Positions 26,763 through 35,914 of a DNA stretch of 64,000 nt are shown here, piece by piece. This DNA is from Pontibacter akesuensis (lineage in GTDB: Bacteria; Bacteroidota; Bacteroidia; Cytophagales; Hymenobacteraceae), in the NCBI RefSeq assembly GCF_001611675.1, contig NZ_CP014766.1, forward strand, positions 2,914,001 through 2,978,000, in the 5' to 3' direction. Under the pieces are notes generated by a model. It ran no database searches. It saw only the letters and a list, made by a program, of their open reading frames with translations, and was not told the DNA's origin. Made by a program: the position numbers and the translations under genes. Each line of letters starts with the position of its first letter. Position 1 is the first letter of the stretch.

Positions 26763-26832
26763 AATTGGACCTAACGGCTAGTATAAAAGGCGAACGAGGC
26801 GTAGCCAAAGTATGACTTATGTGCCTTGTTGT
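26763..26832 (-). repeat. attC-like site A between two small genes
   Basis: Read on the minus strand it starts ACAACAA and ends CGTTAGGTCCAATT, with inner partly complementary AAGGC/GCCTT and GGCTA/TAGCC blocks. The 14-base end differs at only two positions from the end of the site at 48188. GTTAGGT matches the integron core GTTRRRY; the left core (CTACAAC) matches RYYYAAC only in part. Confidence 0.5.
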
Positions 26833-26866
26833 AGCTAGATGTCTTTCCGTTTACAGATGTCCATTA

Positions 26867-27322
26867 TCAGTATCTGGAGACACCTCTGTTGTATGAAGTG
26901 ATTACTTTGTCTTGGATACTAAATATTCGGACTTCAAATTTTTTGTCCTTGTCCCTCCAATAATTATCCCCAATCTTATCGTACAGCTTATCTGCAGTTT
27001 TTATAGCTGAATCAAAGGACTCCTTAGCCGAAAAGCATTCTACTTGATAGCTTTTGCCTCCAAAGAAGTTAAGCCGAAGTTGTACTTCATTGTTTTTGTC
27101 CTTAAAAATCAGAGTAGTTGCAAATTCATGTTCAGAGGAGTCTCTGATAACAGAATGATAGTTTCTTACTTCATCTCTTACCTGTTTTTCGGATAAGTTC
27201 AGAAGTTTATAATGTTGTCCATTAGCACTTATAGTAATGCAAAAGAACAGTACCACAAGTAATATAGCGTACTTGATATCAAAGTAAATTGATGCTGTTT
27301 TAGCAATGCCTCTGATGTTCAT
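26867..27322 (-). CDS. Small AT-rich secreted or membrane-anchored hypothetical protein, cassette-like
   Basis: 151 residues, function unknown. A hydrophobic stretch YAILLVVLFFCITISANGQ (about residues 18-36) is a signal peptide or anchor. The rest is a small alpha/beta domain: LLNLSEKQVRDEVRNYH, FATTLIFKDKNNEVQLRLNFFGG, YQVECFSAKESFDSAI, KFEVRIFSIQDKV. It is AT-rich, on the same strand as the next small gene, and preceded by a perfect 13-bp hairpin at 27376-27404. Confidence 0.75.
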   Translation of the reverse strand: MNIRGIAKTASIYFDIKYAILLVVLFFCITISANGQHYKLLNLSEKQVRDEVRNYHSVIRDSSEHEFATTLIFKDKNNEVQLRLNFFGGKSYQVECFSAKESFDSAIKTADKLYDKIGDNYWRDKDKKFEVRIFSIQDKVITSYNRGVSRY

Positions 27323-27375
27323 ATAGAATATCCTATAGCAAATTTTTTGTAATGGTTTATTTACTGCTAACTACA

Positions 27376-27404
27376 GTATAGCAGGAGTACTACTCCTGCT
27401 ATAC
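27376..27404. repeat. Hairpin site C upstream of the 151-residue gene
   Basis: GTATAGCAGGAGT-ACT-ACTCCTGCTATAC, a perfect 13-bp stem. On the minus strand a GTTAGC core follows 4 bases later. Seventeen of 18 bases of TAGCAGGAGTACTACTCC match the hairpin at 48.84 kb. Confidence 0.7.
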
Positions 27405-27594
27405 ACTATGTATGGAGTTTGCTTTGGTTCTAACTACTACTATACTCTTAAGCTAACCTATGGCTAATATAGTGACTATTCAACACGCTAAGAAAAAAAT
27501 GAAATAAGTCTTATAGAAAGCAGCATTATAGAATATAAAGCTATAGCCCTGATCTTTGAGATCTAAATATCACCATTATCTGTAGCACACAAAA

Positions 27595-27626
27595 AAACGC
27601 CTGCCACATTGCTGCGGCAGGCGTTT
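27595..27626 (-). terminator. Terminator of typA
   Basis: AAACGCCTGCC and GGCAGGCGTTT pair over 11 bp; on the minus strand a T run follows. It lies 30 bases after the typA stop. Confidence 0.92.
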
Positions 27627-27655
27627 CTGTAAGTATAGCTTAGCGCTGTTTATAC

Positions 27656-29458
27656 TTAGTCAGCACGCGACATGCGGTTACGCTCGTTTTCGTCGAGGTA
27701 AATCTTGCGCATGCGGATGCTTTTCGGCGTTACTTCCAGCAATTCGTCTTTCTGGATGTATTCCATGGCTTCTTCCAGCGAGAAGTTCTTAGCCGGCGCG
27801 ATCTTCACGTTGTTGTCAGAACCGGAAGCACGCATGTTCGTCAGCTTCTTGCCTTTCTGAATGTTTACCGTGATGTCGTTCTGGCGGCTGTGCTCACCAA
27901 TTACCTGACCCATGTATACTTCCACACCCGGATCAACGAAGAAGAAACCACGGTCCTGCAGCTTATCGATAGAATAAGCAGTGCCTGGGCCCGTCTCCAT
28001 AGAGATGATAGAACCGTTGTTACGGCCTGGGATGTTGCCCTTAAACGGCTCATAACGGCTGAAGCGGTGGTTCATGATCGCCTCACCAGCTGTTGCTGTC
28101 AACACGTTGTTACGCAGACCAATCAAACCACGCGCCGGAATGTTGAACTCCAGGTGCTGCAGGTCGCCCTTAGGCTCCATGATGGTCAGTTCACCTTTAC
28201 GCTGCGTTACCAGTTCAATTACCTTACCGGCAGTTTCCTCAGGAACGTCTACTACCATGTGCTCGATTGGCTCGCAACGAACACCATCAATTTCTTTGAA
28301 AATTACCTGTGGCTGACCCACCTGTAACTCATATCCTTCGCGGCGCATTGTCTCAATCAGTACAGACAAGTGCAGGATACCACGACCGAATACCAGGAAG
28401 GTATCTTCACGATCAGTTTCCTGTACGCGCAGTGCCAGGTTTTTCTCAGTCTCTTTGAACAGACGGTCACGCAGGTGGCGTGATGTCACGAACTTACCCT
28501 CTTTACCGAAGAAAGGAGAGTTGTTGATCGTGAACAGCATGTTCATGGTTGGCTCATCGATAGAGATACGGGCCAGTGGCTCCGGGTTTTCGGCATCAGC
28601 GATGGTGTCACCGATATCGAATCCTTCAATACCCGTTACGGCGCAAATCTCACCGGCTGATACTTCAGAAACGCTCTTTCTGCCAAGTCCTTCAAACACC
28701 TGGATTTCTCCGATCTTGCCTTTCTTGGTGCTGCCATCGGCTTTGCACAAGCTGATCGGCATGCCTTCCTTCAATGTTCCACGGTGAACGCGACCAATCG
28801 CGATACGGCCCACGAAAGAAGAGTAGTCAAGCGAAGTGATCTGCATCTGCGGCGTGCCTTCACGGAACGGGGCAGCAGGAATCACGTCGATGATGGCATC
28901 CAGCAGGGGCGTGATATTATCCGTTGGCTGCTTCCAGTCGGTGCTCATCCAGCCGTGCTTCGAAGAACCGTACAGGGTCACGAAGTCAAGCTGCTCTTCG
29001 GTGGCGTCCAGGTTGAACATCAAATCGAACACCTGCTCGTGCACCTCGTCTGGGCGGCAGTTTTCTTTATCTACTTTATTTACAACAACAATCGGCTTCA
29101 GGCCAAGTTGGATGGCTTTGCCCAGTACGAAGCGTGTCTGTGGCATGGCACCTTCAAAGGCATCCACGAGCAGCAGTACGCCGTCGGCCATTTTAAGTAC
29201 GCGCTCTACCTCACCGCCAAAGTCGGCGTGACCAGGGGTGTCGATGATGTTGATTTTAACGTCTTTGTAACGTACCGACACGTTTTTAGAAACGATCGTG
29301 ATGCCACGCTCGCGCTCCAGGTCGTTGTTGTCCAAAATGAGGTCATCAAAGTGCTGGTGATCTGCGAACAGCTTAGAAGCATGAATGATCTTGTCCACGA
29401 GGGTTGTCTTGCCGTGGTCAACGTGTGCGATAATCGCAATATTCCGAATATTTTGCAT
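27656..29458 (-). CDS. typA: Translational GTPase TypA/BipA
   Basis: A ribosome-binding GTPase of the EF-G family that helps 50S assembly and stress or low-temperature translation. 600 residues, standard length. GTPase motifs: AHVDHGKTTL (residues 11-20), RERGITI in switch I, DTPGHADFGGEVER, and VNKVDKENCRPDEV. The TypA-specific C-terminal region includes the PARGLIGLRNN block and KKLTNMRASGSD followed by a Lys-rich end. It is a single gene with its own promoter and terminator. Confidence 0.97.
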   Translation of the reverse strand: MQNIRNIAIIAHVDHGKTTLVDKIIHASKLFADHQHFDDLILDNNDLERERGITIVSKNVSVRYKDVKINIIDTPGHADFGGEVERVLKMADGVLLLVDAFEGAMPQTRFVLGKAIQLGLKPIVVVNKVDKENCRPDEVHEQVFDLMFNLDATEEQLDFVTLYGSSKHGWMSTDWKQPTDNITPLLDAIIDVIPAAPFREGTPQMQITSLDYSSFVGRIAIGRVHRGTLKEGMPISLCKADGSTKKGKIGEIQVFEGLGRKSVSEVSAGEICAVTGIEGFDIGDTIADAENPEPLARISIDEPTMNMLFTINNSPFFGKEGKFVTSRHLRDRLFKETEKNLALRVQETDREDTFLVFGRGILHLSVLIETMRREGYELQVGQPQVIFKEIDGVRCEPIEHMVVDVPEETAGKVIELVTQRKGELTIMEPKGDLQHLEFNIPARGLIGLRNNVLTATAGEAIMNHRFSRYEPFKGNIPGRNNGSIISMETGPGTAYSIDKLQDRGFFFVDPGVEVYMGQVIGEHSRQNDITVNIQKGKKLTNMRASGSDNNVKIAPAKNFSLEEAMEYIQKDELLEVTPKSIRMRKIYLDENERNRMSRAD

Positions 29459-29478
29459 TGAATTGAGTTTTCGAGCCG

Positions 29479-29486
29479 CAAAAGTA
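29479..29486 (-). promoter_or_regulatory. -7 element for typA
   Basis: Minus strand TACTTTTG, a perfect TAnnTTTG box about 20 bases before the start; no clear -33. Confidence 0.5.
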
Positions 29487-29670
29487 CTAAAAAGCCTTCA
29501 CAGTTATACTAGTTCGCTCGAAATAAACAGGTTAGGGTACTATTAATTTATTAAAAACCAAGCCTATGCCTAGTTAAGGGGCAAACATTGGGGGAGCAAA
29601 GAATGTTCAATAGGGACAAGAATTTGCATAAACCCAAAGGCCAGAGGCTTTTTAACCCGTAGGTAGAAGT

Positions 29671-30219
29671 ATGAAGACACTATTTTTGATAGCATTTGCA
29701 AGTATAATGAGCCTGATGGGCTGCGCACAGCAGGAAACGGCCACGGATGCCGCGACCTCTACTGCGCTGGCCGGAGATGAGCCTTTAGACGACGGAACAG
29801 TATTAGAACTCAATGACCAGACGTTGCAGGACACGGTGGTGAAGACCGAGGAAGAGTGGCGACAGGTACTCACGCAAGAACAGTATTACGTACTGCGCGA
29901 GGAAGGCACCGAGCGTCCTTTCGACAACAAGTATAACAGCAACGAAAGAAAAGGTGTCTACGGCTGTGCCGCCTGTGGCAACCCGATGTTCACATCCGAA
30001 ACTAAGTTTGAGTCGGGCACCGGCTGGCCAAGCTTTTACGCGCCCATCTCTGAAAAAAGAGTGAAAGAAGTGGAGGATGTAGCCCTTGGCATGGTGCGTA
30101 CCGAAGTAGAGTGCGCCCGTTGCGGCTCGCATATCGGGCATGTTTTCCCGGATGGCCCGGAGCCGACAGGCCTGCGCTATTGCCTGAACTCTGCCGCGCT
30201 TAGCTTTAAGGCCAAATAA
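29671..30219 (+). CDS. msrB: Peptide-methionine (R)-S-oxide reductase MsrB, lipoprotein form
   Basis: Reduces methionine-R-sulfoxide in oxidised proteins. 182 residues. The N-terminus [18 protein letters not shown] is a lipoprotein signal with Cys18, so the enzyme works in the periplasm attached to a membrane. An acidic linker precedes the MsrB domain. That domain has zinc-site pairs CAAC and [28 protein letters not shown] and the catalytic Cys in [10 protein letters not shown]. No msrA is seen nearby. The partner reductant in the periplasm is unknown. Confidence 0.95.
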   Translation: MKTLFLIAFASIMSLMGCAQQETATDAATSTALAGDEPLDDGTVLELNDQTLQDTVVKTEEEWRQVLTQEQYYVLREEGTERPFDNKYNSNERKGVYGCAACGNPMFTSETKFESGTGWPSFYAPISEKRVKEVEDVALGMVRTEVECARCGSHIGHVFPDGPEPTGLRYCLNSAALSFKAK

Positions 30220-30321
30220 ATAAGGCAAAGGAGCAGAAATAGCATGCGTAATCTGGTTAGCAGCTTTAACTATTAAAAGCAGGCTGCCGTACGTTATGTT
30301 TAAACCAAAAAGAATAAAACC

Positions 30322-30585
30322 ATGGTAGAGCTACATTCAGAAGCAGATAATATAGAAAACACCGCACAATGCATTATAGAGGCTTTCAAACAGTTTGAGG
30401 TCCGCGAGGGAAGCACACTACATTACCAGCAGTTGTATCCCTACTTGCAGGAGCGCTACCCGCACTACAAAGACGTGCAGAAGGAGGCGGAGCATCACCT
30501 GTCAAAAGAAGGCTACGTTAACCCAGCCCCGGATGGACTGATGCTCACGCAGGTGGGCCACCAGCATGTATGGGGTAACCAGTAA
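30322..30585 (+). CDS. Small conserved hypothetical protein
   Basis: 87 residues, soluble, no known family. The sequence is helical and then ends in PAPDGLMLTQVGHQHVWG. The pattern of three helices followed by a short hairpin (KEGYVNPAPDGLMLTQVG) is reminiscent of a winged helix, which is only a guess. It follows msrB by about 100 bases and has its own terminator. Confidence 0.7.
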   Translation: MVELHSEADNIENTAQCIIEAFKQFEVREGSTLHYQQLYPYLQERYPHYKDVQKEAEHHLSKEGYVNPAPDGLMLTQVGHQHVWGNQ

Positions 30586-30613
30586 GCCCTGACGCTAGCA
30601 CCGGATATTTTGC

Positions 30614-30642
30614 GAGACGCAGGTTACTGCGTCTCTTTTTTT
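30614..30642 (+). terminator. Terminator after the 87-residue gene
   Basis: GAGACGCAG-GTTA-CTGCGTCTC followed by seven T residues; textbook intrinsic terminator. Confidence 0.93.
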
Positions 30643-30796
30643 GTGCTTCTCACCTCCTCAACTAAATATGTTGTGCTACTTAGAACAAGGTTCGGGAGGA
30701 ACAGGAAGTATAGCGCGCCGCCATTTTGAATTGTACCCGTATACTATAGTATAAGCCTTAAAGCTAAGGCAATGTACAAGTTAGAAATTTGATAAG

Positions 30797-31147
30797 ATGA
30801 AGAAGTTTAAATATATTTTGATGGCGGAGATGGTGGCCCTGCTGGCACTGCTGGGTGCCTGTACTTCGCTGTCGGAGGGGCAGGCAAATATGCCGCCGCC
30901 GGCACGGGTAAACGAGCGGGTAACGCTCCATACCAACCACACCGAGACCCTGCGCGACCGTATGGGTGAGCAGTCCAGCGAGATAAACCGTAAGCGAAAC
31001 ATAGAGCAGTTCGACCGCAACAAGCCAGCCATGACACCGAATGCCCTGCGCCCACGGCAGTTGCCTTACGCTCCGATAGACTCGACCAGGCATAACATCT
31101 ATTGGCCAATTTACCCGTTTGTTCAGCCCCTGCCTACAAGGCAGTAA
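30797..31147 (+). CDS. Small lipoprotein
   Basis: 116 residues, function unknown. MAEMVALLALLGACTS is a lipoprotein signal (Cys about residue 22). The mature part is short, hydrophilic and Pro/Arg/Asn-rich (MPPPARVNERVTLHTNH, MTPNALRPRQLPYAPI) and ends in a Trp/Tyr/Pro motif, YWPIYPFVQPLP. No domain recognised. A perfect 17-bp terminator follows directly. Confidence 0.75.
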   Translation: MKKFKYILMAEMVALLALLGACTSLSEGQANMPPPARVNERVTLHTNHTETLRDRMGEQSSEINRKRNIEQFDRNKPAMTPNALRPRQLPYAPIDSTRHNIYWPIYPFVQPLPTRQ

Positions 31148-31151
31148 AAAG

Positions 31152-31190
31152 CACGAAGGCCAGCGCTATACTTTAGCGCTGGCCTTCGTG
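31152..31190. terminator. 17-bp perfect terminator hairpin with a TATACTT loop
   Basis: Arms 31152-31168 and 31174-31190 pair perfectly (CACGAAGGCCAGCGCTA). The loop plus flanking stem base reads TATACTT, the overrepresented heptamer. It lies between convergent genes. Confidence 0.92.
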
Positions 31191-31206
31191 TATAAATTAG
31201 AAGCAG

Positions 31207-31443
31207 TTATTTATCCTCCTTCTTCTTTTTGCCCTTGCTCACATTTATAGCTTTCTCCTCGTCGCTCAGGTGCAGTTCATCCGGCTCCAGGTTCACGTAC
31301 ACCTCGTTTTCTGGAGGTGTGTTTTCAGATTCACGGCCCGTTCCGCGCTGCGAAGGGTTGTCCGATACTTTCTTCTTGCTGTCCTGGTTGCCAAGGCTGT
31401 CACCGTCGCGCTTGGTGGTTCTTGCGCCATCTTTGTTTTTCAT
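31207..31443 (-). CDS. Small charged low-complexity protein
   Basis: 78 residues, very hydrophilic, rich in Lys, Asp, Glu, Asn and Ser, with a Lys-rich tail (SKGKKKKEDK). It is probably disordered. A short more ordered motif is VYVNLEPDELHLSDEEKAI. No family known. The good start, lack of overlap and the shared terminator make it plausible but not certain. Confidence 0.6.
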   Translation of the reverse strand: MKNKDGARTTKRDGDSLGNQDSKKKVSDNPSQRGTGRESENTPPENEVYVNLEPDELHLSDEEKAINVSKGKKKKEDK

Positions 31444-31603
31444 AGGAAGTATAGTTTAGTTAACGGGTGTTGAGCAAAGCAGCACAAGTATAAACGGCTG
31501 CTTTACCAAGTTTGTGCACCATCTTACGCAAAACGTAAGTATGCAGCTATACTTCCTCTTACGGGATTAGCGGCACTTAGCGGCACTTTCCGCGGGGTAT
31601 TTG

Positions 31604-31611
31604 TATATTTG
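31604..31611 (+). promoter_or_regulatory. -7 element for metG
   Basis: TATATTTG, perfect box, 18 bases before the metG ATG at 31630. The predicted transcript start (about 31618) rules out an upstream start at 31609. Confidence 0.55.
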
Positions 31612-31629
31612 TTTTTTTTAAGACGAGAC

Positions 31630-33669
31630 ATGACGACAACACCAAAACGCTATACTGTTACGGCAGCGCTACCCTATGCCAACGGCCCGGTTCATATCGG
31701 TCACTTGGCGGGGGTATACTTGCCAGCCGATATATACGTGCGCTACCTGCGCCTGCAAAACCGCGATGTAAAATTTATCTGCGGCTCCGATGAGCATGGG
31801 GTGCCGATCACCATACGCGCCAAGAAAGAGGGCATTACGCCGCAGCAGGCCGTTGATAAGTACCATGAGCTGATCAAGCAGTCGTTCGCCGATTTCAACG
31901 TTTCGTTTGATATCTACGACCGCACATCCTCTAAAATACACGCCGAAACAGCCGGTGATTTCTTTAAGAAGCTGTACAGCGAGGGCAAGTTCATCGAGCA
32001 GACCACGCAGCAGTACTTCGATGAGCAGGCACAGCAGTTCCTGGCCGATCGCTACATTGTGGGCACCTGCCCGAAGTGCGGCAACGAGAATGCCTACGGC
32101 GACCAGTGTGAGAACTGCGGCACTTCCCTGAACGCAACAGACCTGATCAACCCAAAGAGCACCCTGAGCGGCGCCGTGCCGGTTATGCGCGAAACGAAGC
32201 ACTGGTACCTGCCCCTGAACGAGTATGAGCCCTGGTTGCGCGAGTGGATTGTGGAAGGCCACAAAGCCGACTGGAAATCGAACGTGTACGGCCAGTGCAA
32301 AAGCTGGATAGACCAGGGCCTGCAGCCGCGCGCCGTAACCCGCGACCTGGACTGGGGCGTTCCGGTGCCTGTTGAAGGCGCAGAGGGCAAGGTGCTCTAC
32401 GTTTGGTTCGATGCCCCGATCGGGTACATCTCGGCCACCAAAGCGCTGACGGACGATTGGGAGAAGTACTGGAAAGACGAGGAAACAAAGCTGGTGCATT
32501 TCATTGGCAAAGACAACATCGTGTTCCACTGCATCATTTTCCCAAGTATGCTGAAGGCGCACAGCGACTATATTCTGCCGGACAACGTGCCTGCCAACGA
32601 GTTCCTCAACCTGGAAGGCGACAAGATCTCCACGTCCCGCAACTGGGCCGTGTGGCTGCACGAGTACCTGCAGGAGTTCCCGGGCAAAGCCGACGTGCTC
32701 CGCTACTCCCTGGCTGCCAACATGCCGGAAACAAAAGACAATGACTTCACCTGGAGAGATTACCAGGCCCGCAACAACAACGAGCTGCTGGCCATACTTG
32801 GTAACTTCATCAACCGGGCGGTGGTGCTTACCCAAAAGTATTATGAGGGCGCTGTTCCCTCCCGCGGGGAGCTAATGGATTACGACAAAGAGGTGCTGGG
32901 GGTGCTGGAAGGCATGCCGCTGGTGATCGGTACGTATGTGGAGCGCTACCGCTTCCGCGATGCGCTGGGCGAGCTGATGAACCTGGCCCGCTTAGGCAAC
33001 AAGTATCTGGCCGATACCGAGCCTTGGAAGCTGATTAAGACAGATGCAGAGCGCGTGAAAACCATCATGAACATTGCATTGCAGATTTCCGGAAGCCTGG
33101 CTATACTTATGGAGCCGTTCCTGCCGGAGTCTGCAGGTAAGCTGCGCGACATGCTGAGTATGAGCCCGGGCATGTGGGCTGATGCCGGCGCTGCAGAACT
33201 GCTGCCTGCCGGCCATGTGATCGGCACACCAGCGCTGCTGTTCGAGCGCGTGGAGGATGCTGCCGTGGATGCGCAGGTGCAGAAGCTGCTGGATACCAAG
33301 AAAGCAAACGAGGCCGCCAATGCCGTGGTAGCACCCGCTAAAGACGACATCACGTTTGATGATTTCACCAAGCTGGATATAAGAGTGGGCACCATCCTTG
33401 AAGCCGAGAAAGTTGCCAAAACCAAGAAGCTGCTGAAGCTGAAGATTGATACCGGGATCGATCAGCGCACTGTTGTGAGCGGTATTGCCGAGTTCTTCAA
33501 TCCGGAGGAAATCATTGGGCAGCAGGTGAGCATACTTGTTAACCTGGCCCCGCGCGATATCAAAGGCATCACCAGCCAGGGCATGATCCTGATGGCCGAG
33601 AACGCCGATGGTTCATTAGCCTTCGTGCAGCCAAGCAAAGAAGTAAAGAACGGCGGCACGGTTTCGTAA
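31630..33669 (+). CDS. metG: Methionine--tRNA ligase with C-terminal tRNA-binding domain
   Basis: Charges tRNA-Met. 679 residues from the ATG at 31630. Class I signature [16 protein letters not shown] near the N-terminus, the zinc knuckle [17 protein letters not shown] (about residues 142-158), and the KMSKS-type loop as DKISTSRNW. The anticodon-binding helical domain follows. The C-terminal 110 residues form an EMAP/Trbp111-like tRNA-binding domain ([20 protein letters not shown]), found in the dimeric form of the enzyme. Single gene with a short leader. Confidence 0.97.
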   Translation: MTTTPKRYTVTAALPYANGPVHIGHLAGVYLPADIYVRYLRLQNRDVKFICGSDEHGVPITIRAKKEGITPQQAVDKYHELIKQSFADFNVSFDIYDRTSSKIHAETAGDFFKKLYSEGKFIEQTTQQYFDEQAQQFLADRYIVGTCPKCGNENAYGDQCENCGTSLNATDLINPKSTLSGAVPVMRETKHWYLPLNEYEPWLREWIVEGHKADWKSNVYGQCKSWIDQGLQPRAVTRDLDWGVPVPVEGAEGKVLYVWFDAPIGYISATKALTDDWEKYWKDEETKLVHFIGKDNIVFHCIIFPSMLKAHSDYILPDNVPANEFLNLEGDKISTSRNWAVWLHEYLQEFPGKADVLRYSLAANMPETKDNDFTWRDYQARNNNELLAILGNFINRAVVLTQKYYEGAVPSRGELMDYDKEVLGVLEGMPLVIGTYVERYRFRDALGELMNLARLGNKYLADTEPWKLIKTDAERVKTIMNIALQISGSLAILMEPFLPESAGKLRDMLSMSPGMWADAGAAELLPAGHVIGTPALLFERVEDAAVDAQVQKLLDTKKANEAANAVVAPAKDDITFDDFTKLDIRVGTILEAEKVAKTKKLLKLKIDTGIDQRTVVSGIAEFFNPEEIIGQQVSILVNLAPRDIKGITSQGMILMAENADGSLAFVQPSKEVKNGGTVS

Positions 33670-33701
33670 GGAAAAGCGCTGCCTGTTAGTTTAAAGTGTT
33701 C

Positions 33702-33739
33702 AAAAGCCTCACCCGCCACTTAGGCGGGTGAGGCTTTTT
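33702..33739 (+). terminator. Terminator after metG
   Basis: AAAAGCCTCACCCGCC and GGCGGGTGAGGCTTTT form a 16-bp perfect stem with a 5-base loop. Its sequence resembles the terminator at 39309-39342. Confidence 0.93.
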
Positions 33740-33829
33740 GGTGTCGTGGTTTTAATAAAGGAGGAGTTTAAGGAAGTATAAATTATCAGTTTTAGGTAAA
33801 TTCTCCAAGTAGAGGAATAGTCCGTAGAT

Positions 33830-34120
33830 GCACCTACACCCCTGTAGTCCCCTCAAGGGGACAGTTCCCGCTGTTGCATGGCGATGGCAGTTGTGAATTG
33901 AACTGATTCCAGTCCTTGGGTGGGGGTAGGGCCCCGCTCACATAGGGCCCCTACCCCAGCCGTGAGCGCTCCAAAGCTAAAAGTGAAACATGAGGTGTTT
34001 GGGAGCTGGAGGATGGACAGTGGCTAGGAAAGATAGCCTAGTCAGATTTGCAGTAAGCAGTGGCTATGGAAGTATGGCTGAAGCAGTTTAAGGCACAAGC
34101 CGACGCTTACGCCAGAAAGT
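33830..34120. repeat. Composite intergenic repeat, copy 2
   Basis: Shares long blocks with the gap at 61.1-61.4 kb: CACCCCTGTAGTCCCCTCAA (33835 on), GATTCCAGTCCTTGGGT (about 33903), GCCGTGAGCGCTCCAAAGCT (about 33959), and TTTGGGAGCTGGAGGAT (about 33998). A degenerate GGCACAAGC-type block lies near 34092. A 133-codon plus-strand frame crossing it is not a gene. Confidence 0.8.
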
Positions 34121-34285
34121 GTGACAAGTATAACCACTATGCAAGTATGGCTTTGCAAGCCAGTGAAGTTACAAACTCGGCATCATCAAAAGACGCAAGT
34201 TTGAAAACTTTCGCCAGAGTAAGTATTGAAGGTGAATTCCCTTCTCGGAGGGGCAGGGGTGGGTTAACTCCTACAGGAAAAACCC

Positions 34286-35473
34286 TTAGCCCCTGTCAAA
34301 AAACAGCCAGGCAACCAGGTAGCTGGCCAGCACGAGCGCAAAACCCACGGCAAACACCGTGTAGGAAAGCTTCAGCAGCCGGTACTTTCTTGATAACACC
34401 TTTCCCTGGAGGTAAATATTGTCGGCCATACTGTTGTAAAGCAGGTTGTGGTCGCGCATGATGTTTCGGATGCCCTCACGGTAGGTATCAGAGTTCAGCT
34501 GCACAAAGTCTCCGAAGAAAAGGAAGTCTATTTTGTCCTCAGGGCGGGTGGTATTTTTGATATTAGGGCGCGTGGAAAGCAGCGCGCAGATAACAGTTAC
34601 CACGCACACAATCGTCAGCAGGATAGACGGCACAATCAGGTGCGGCACGCCCTCAAACTCACTGAAAAAGGAGGAAATCATAATAGAGGCGATGATGGCG
34701 TTTACCGAGATCATCATGTTGGCTTTGCTGTCGGCGATAACGCTTAGCTGCAGGTGGCTTGCCATGGTGGTTCGGAACATGGTTTCGATGCCCTTGCTTA
34801 CCTTCTGCTCCTTCTCCTTCTTCAGGTCCTTTTTCAGGTCCACGTTCTCCTCCCAAAGCGCCTCCAGTTCTACGTTGTCCTTTTTCAGGTCCTTTCGCTT
34901 TTGCTTCAGTAGGTTCAGGTTGGCTTCCTTGCCGTTCGAGAAAGCGCGTTTGGCATATTTGGTAAAGTAGTAGTGCTTCTTCAGCAATGCCCGCTGTCGG
35001 TCAATCCAGTCGAACTGCCCTATTTTGGTGGGCGCAACATCCTTTGCTCTCTTCTCGGCCTGCTCCAGGTAATCGTCGGAAGCAAAAAAGCTTGATACAG
35101 CGTCACAGAGCGCCTCCTCCAGCGCATCCTTTGGTTGCTGCGGGTACTGTGTCGCAGCGATGCTCTGCTTTATTTTAGTTATCTCAGGCTTTGACAGGCC
35201 GCTGCTCTCTAAAAACTCCGTCACGGGCAGAATCTTGCTGTCGTCCAGCAATTCTCCAGACTCGCCGTAGCACAGGTCGTGGAGCCAGGCCGCCAGCAGC
35301 AGGATGCGCATGTCGTCCTCATTGAAATCGCAGAACCGGCCGATTACCTCAGCCACGGCCACCAGCGTGCGCGTGTGCTCCAGATCAAATCCGGCAGTCT
35401 CACTAACGCCGTCCATAGGTAACTGGCGCTCTACGTAAACGTGCGCCCTTTGCAGTATATCATCTTCCATCAT
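34286..35473 (-). CDS. HD-domain protein with Pycsar-effector-type membrane domain (DUF5706/PycTM)
   Basis: 395 residues in three parts. Residues about 25-150 are an HD phosphohydrolase-like domain with His33 and the WLHDLCY pair (His65-Asp66). Residues about 190-230 are a Lys/Glu-rich coiled coil. Residues about 228-395 match the PycTM/DUF5706 domain, with IADSKANMMISVNAIIASIM, two adjacent membrane helices (about 251-271 and 278-300) and a last one (about 370-391). In Pycsar defence, PycTM-type effectors bind cyclic pyrimidine nucleotides and damage the membrane. Here the fused HD domain could hydrolyse such a ligand. Stand-alone HD-DUF5706 proteins are common in Bacteroidota with no known role, so defence is inference. 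It is divergent from a nucleotide cyclase gene. Confidence 0.82.
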   Translation of the reverse strand: MMEDDILQRAHVYVERQLPMDGVSETAGFDLEHTRTLVAVAEVIGRFCDFNEDDMRILLLAAWLHDLCYGESGELLDDSKILPVTEFLESSGLSKPEITKIKQSIAATQYPQQPKDALEEALCDAVSSFFASDDYLEQAEKRAKDVAPTKIGQFDWIDRQRALLKKHYYFTKYAKRAFSNGKEANLNLLKQKRKDLKKDNVELEALWEENVDLKKDLKKEKEQKVSKGIETMFRTTMASHLQLSVIADSKANMMISVNAIIASIMISSFFSEFEGVPHLIVPSILLTIVCVVTVICALLSTRPNIKNTTRPEDKIDFLFFGDFVQLNSDTYREGIRNIMRDHNLLYNSMADNIYLQGKVLSRKYRLLKLSYTVFAVGFALVLASYLVAWLFFDRG

Positions 35474-35914
35474 GGCTAACCAGGCTTAAACTTTCCGAAG
35501 ATCGCTCTCTTGAACATTCCAGTCATTATTAAGAATTGGTTTATGCCCCAAAGAATGAACTGATGCATGAAAATAATGTATAAAACAATAAATTCCTACT
35601 ATATTTATAGTATTGAACAGGTTGTAAGGAGGCGAAAGTGTCAGGTTTTTAGGTACTTGTGGGGATTATAGGGTAAACGGAGGTATTGAAGGTGTGGGGG
35701 CCGCCCTATCGGAGCTAAAAAATATTGCCCTTCTAGCTGTTTTTCAAATTCAGGGCAACTTGCCAATTGCGGCCCAGGCATTACCAGGCAAAGCTCAAAA
35801 CCTGCTAAAACAATGTATAACACCAGATTATTCGTTTTTTTTCCGTTACCGTAAATGTAAAAGATAACGTATTGCTATTGAATTAATTTAAATATTTCGT
35901 CTTAAGCTCATATC
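35474..35914. other. Divergent control region between the HD-PycTM and cyclase genes
   Basis: About 440 bases, AT-rich in its central and right parts, with no credible gene. It must hold promoters for both genes. TTG near 35871 and an ATATTTCG-like box form a weak candidate for the cyclase; no strong candidate is seen for the HD gene. Confidence 0.45.

Noticed and set aside
31669..32835. 388-codon minus-strand reading frame inside metG
   Set aside because: An antisense shadow of a high-GC3 gene; the plus-strand metG is unmistakable.
33926..33957. Palindrome GGTAGGGCCCC/GGGGCCCTACC-like stretch as a terminator
   Set aside because: It is part of the composite repeat, more than 250 bases from the metG stop, which already has a terminator.
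34060..34461. 133-codon plus-strand reading frame
   Set aside because: It runs through composite repeat copy 2 and into the 3' end of the HD-PycTM gene; no protein-like pattern or start context.
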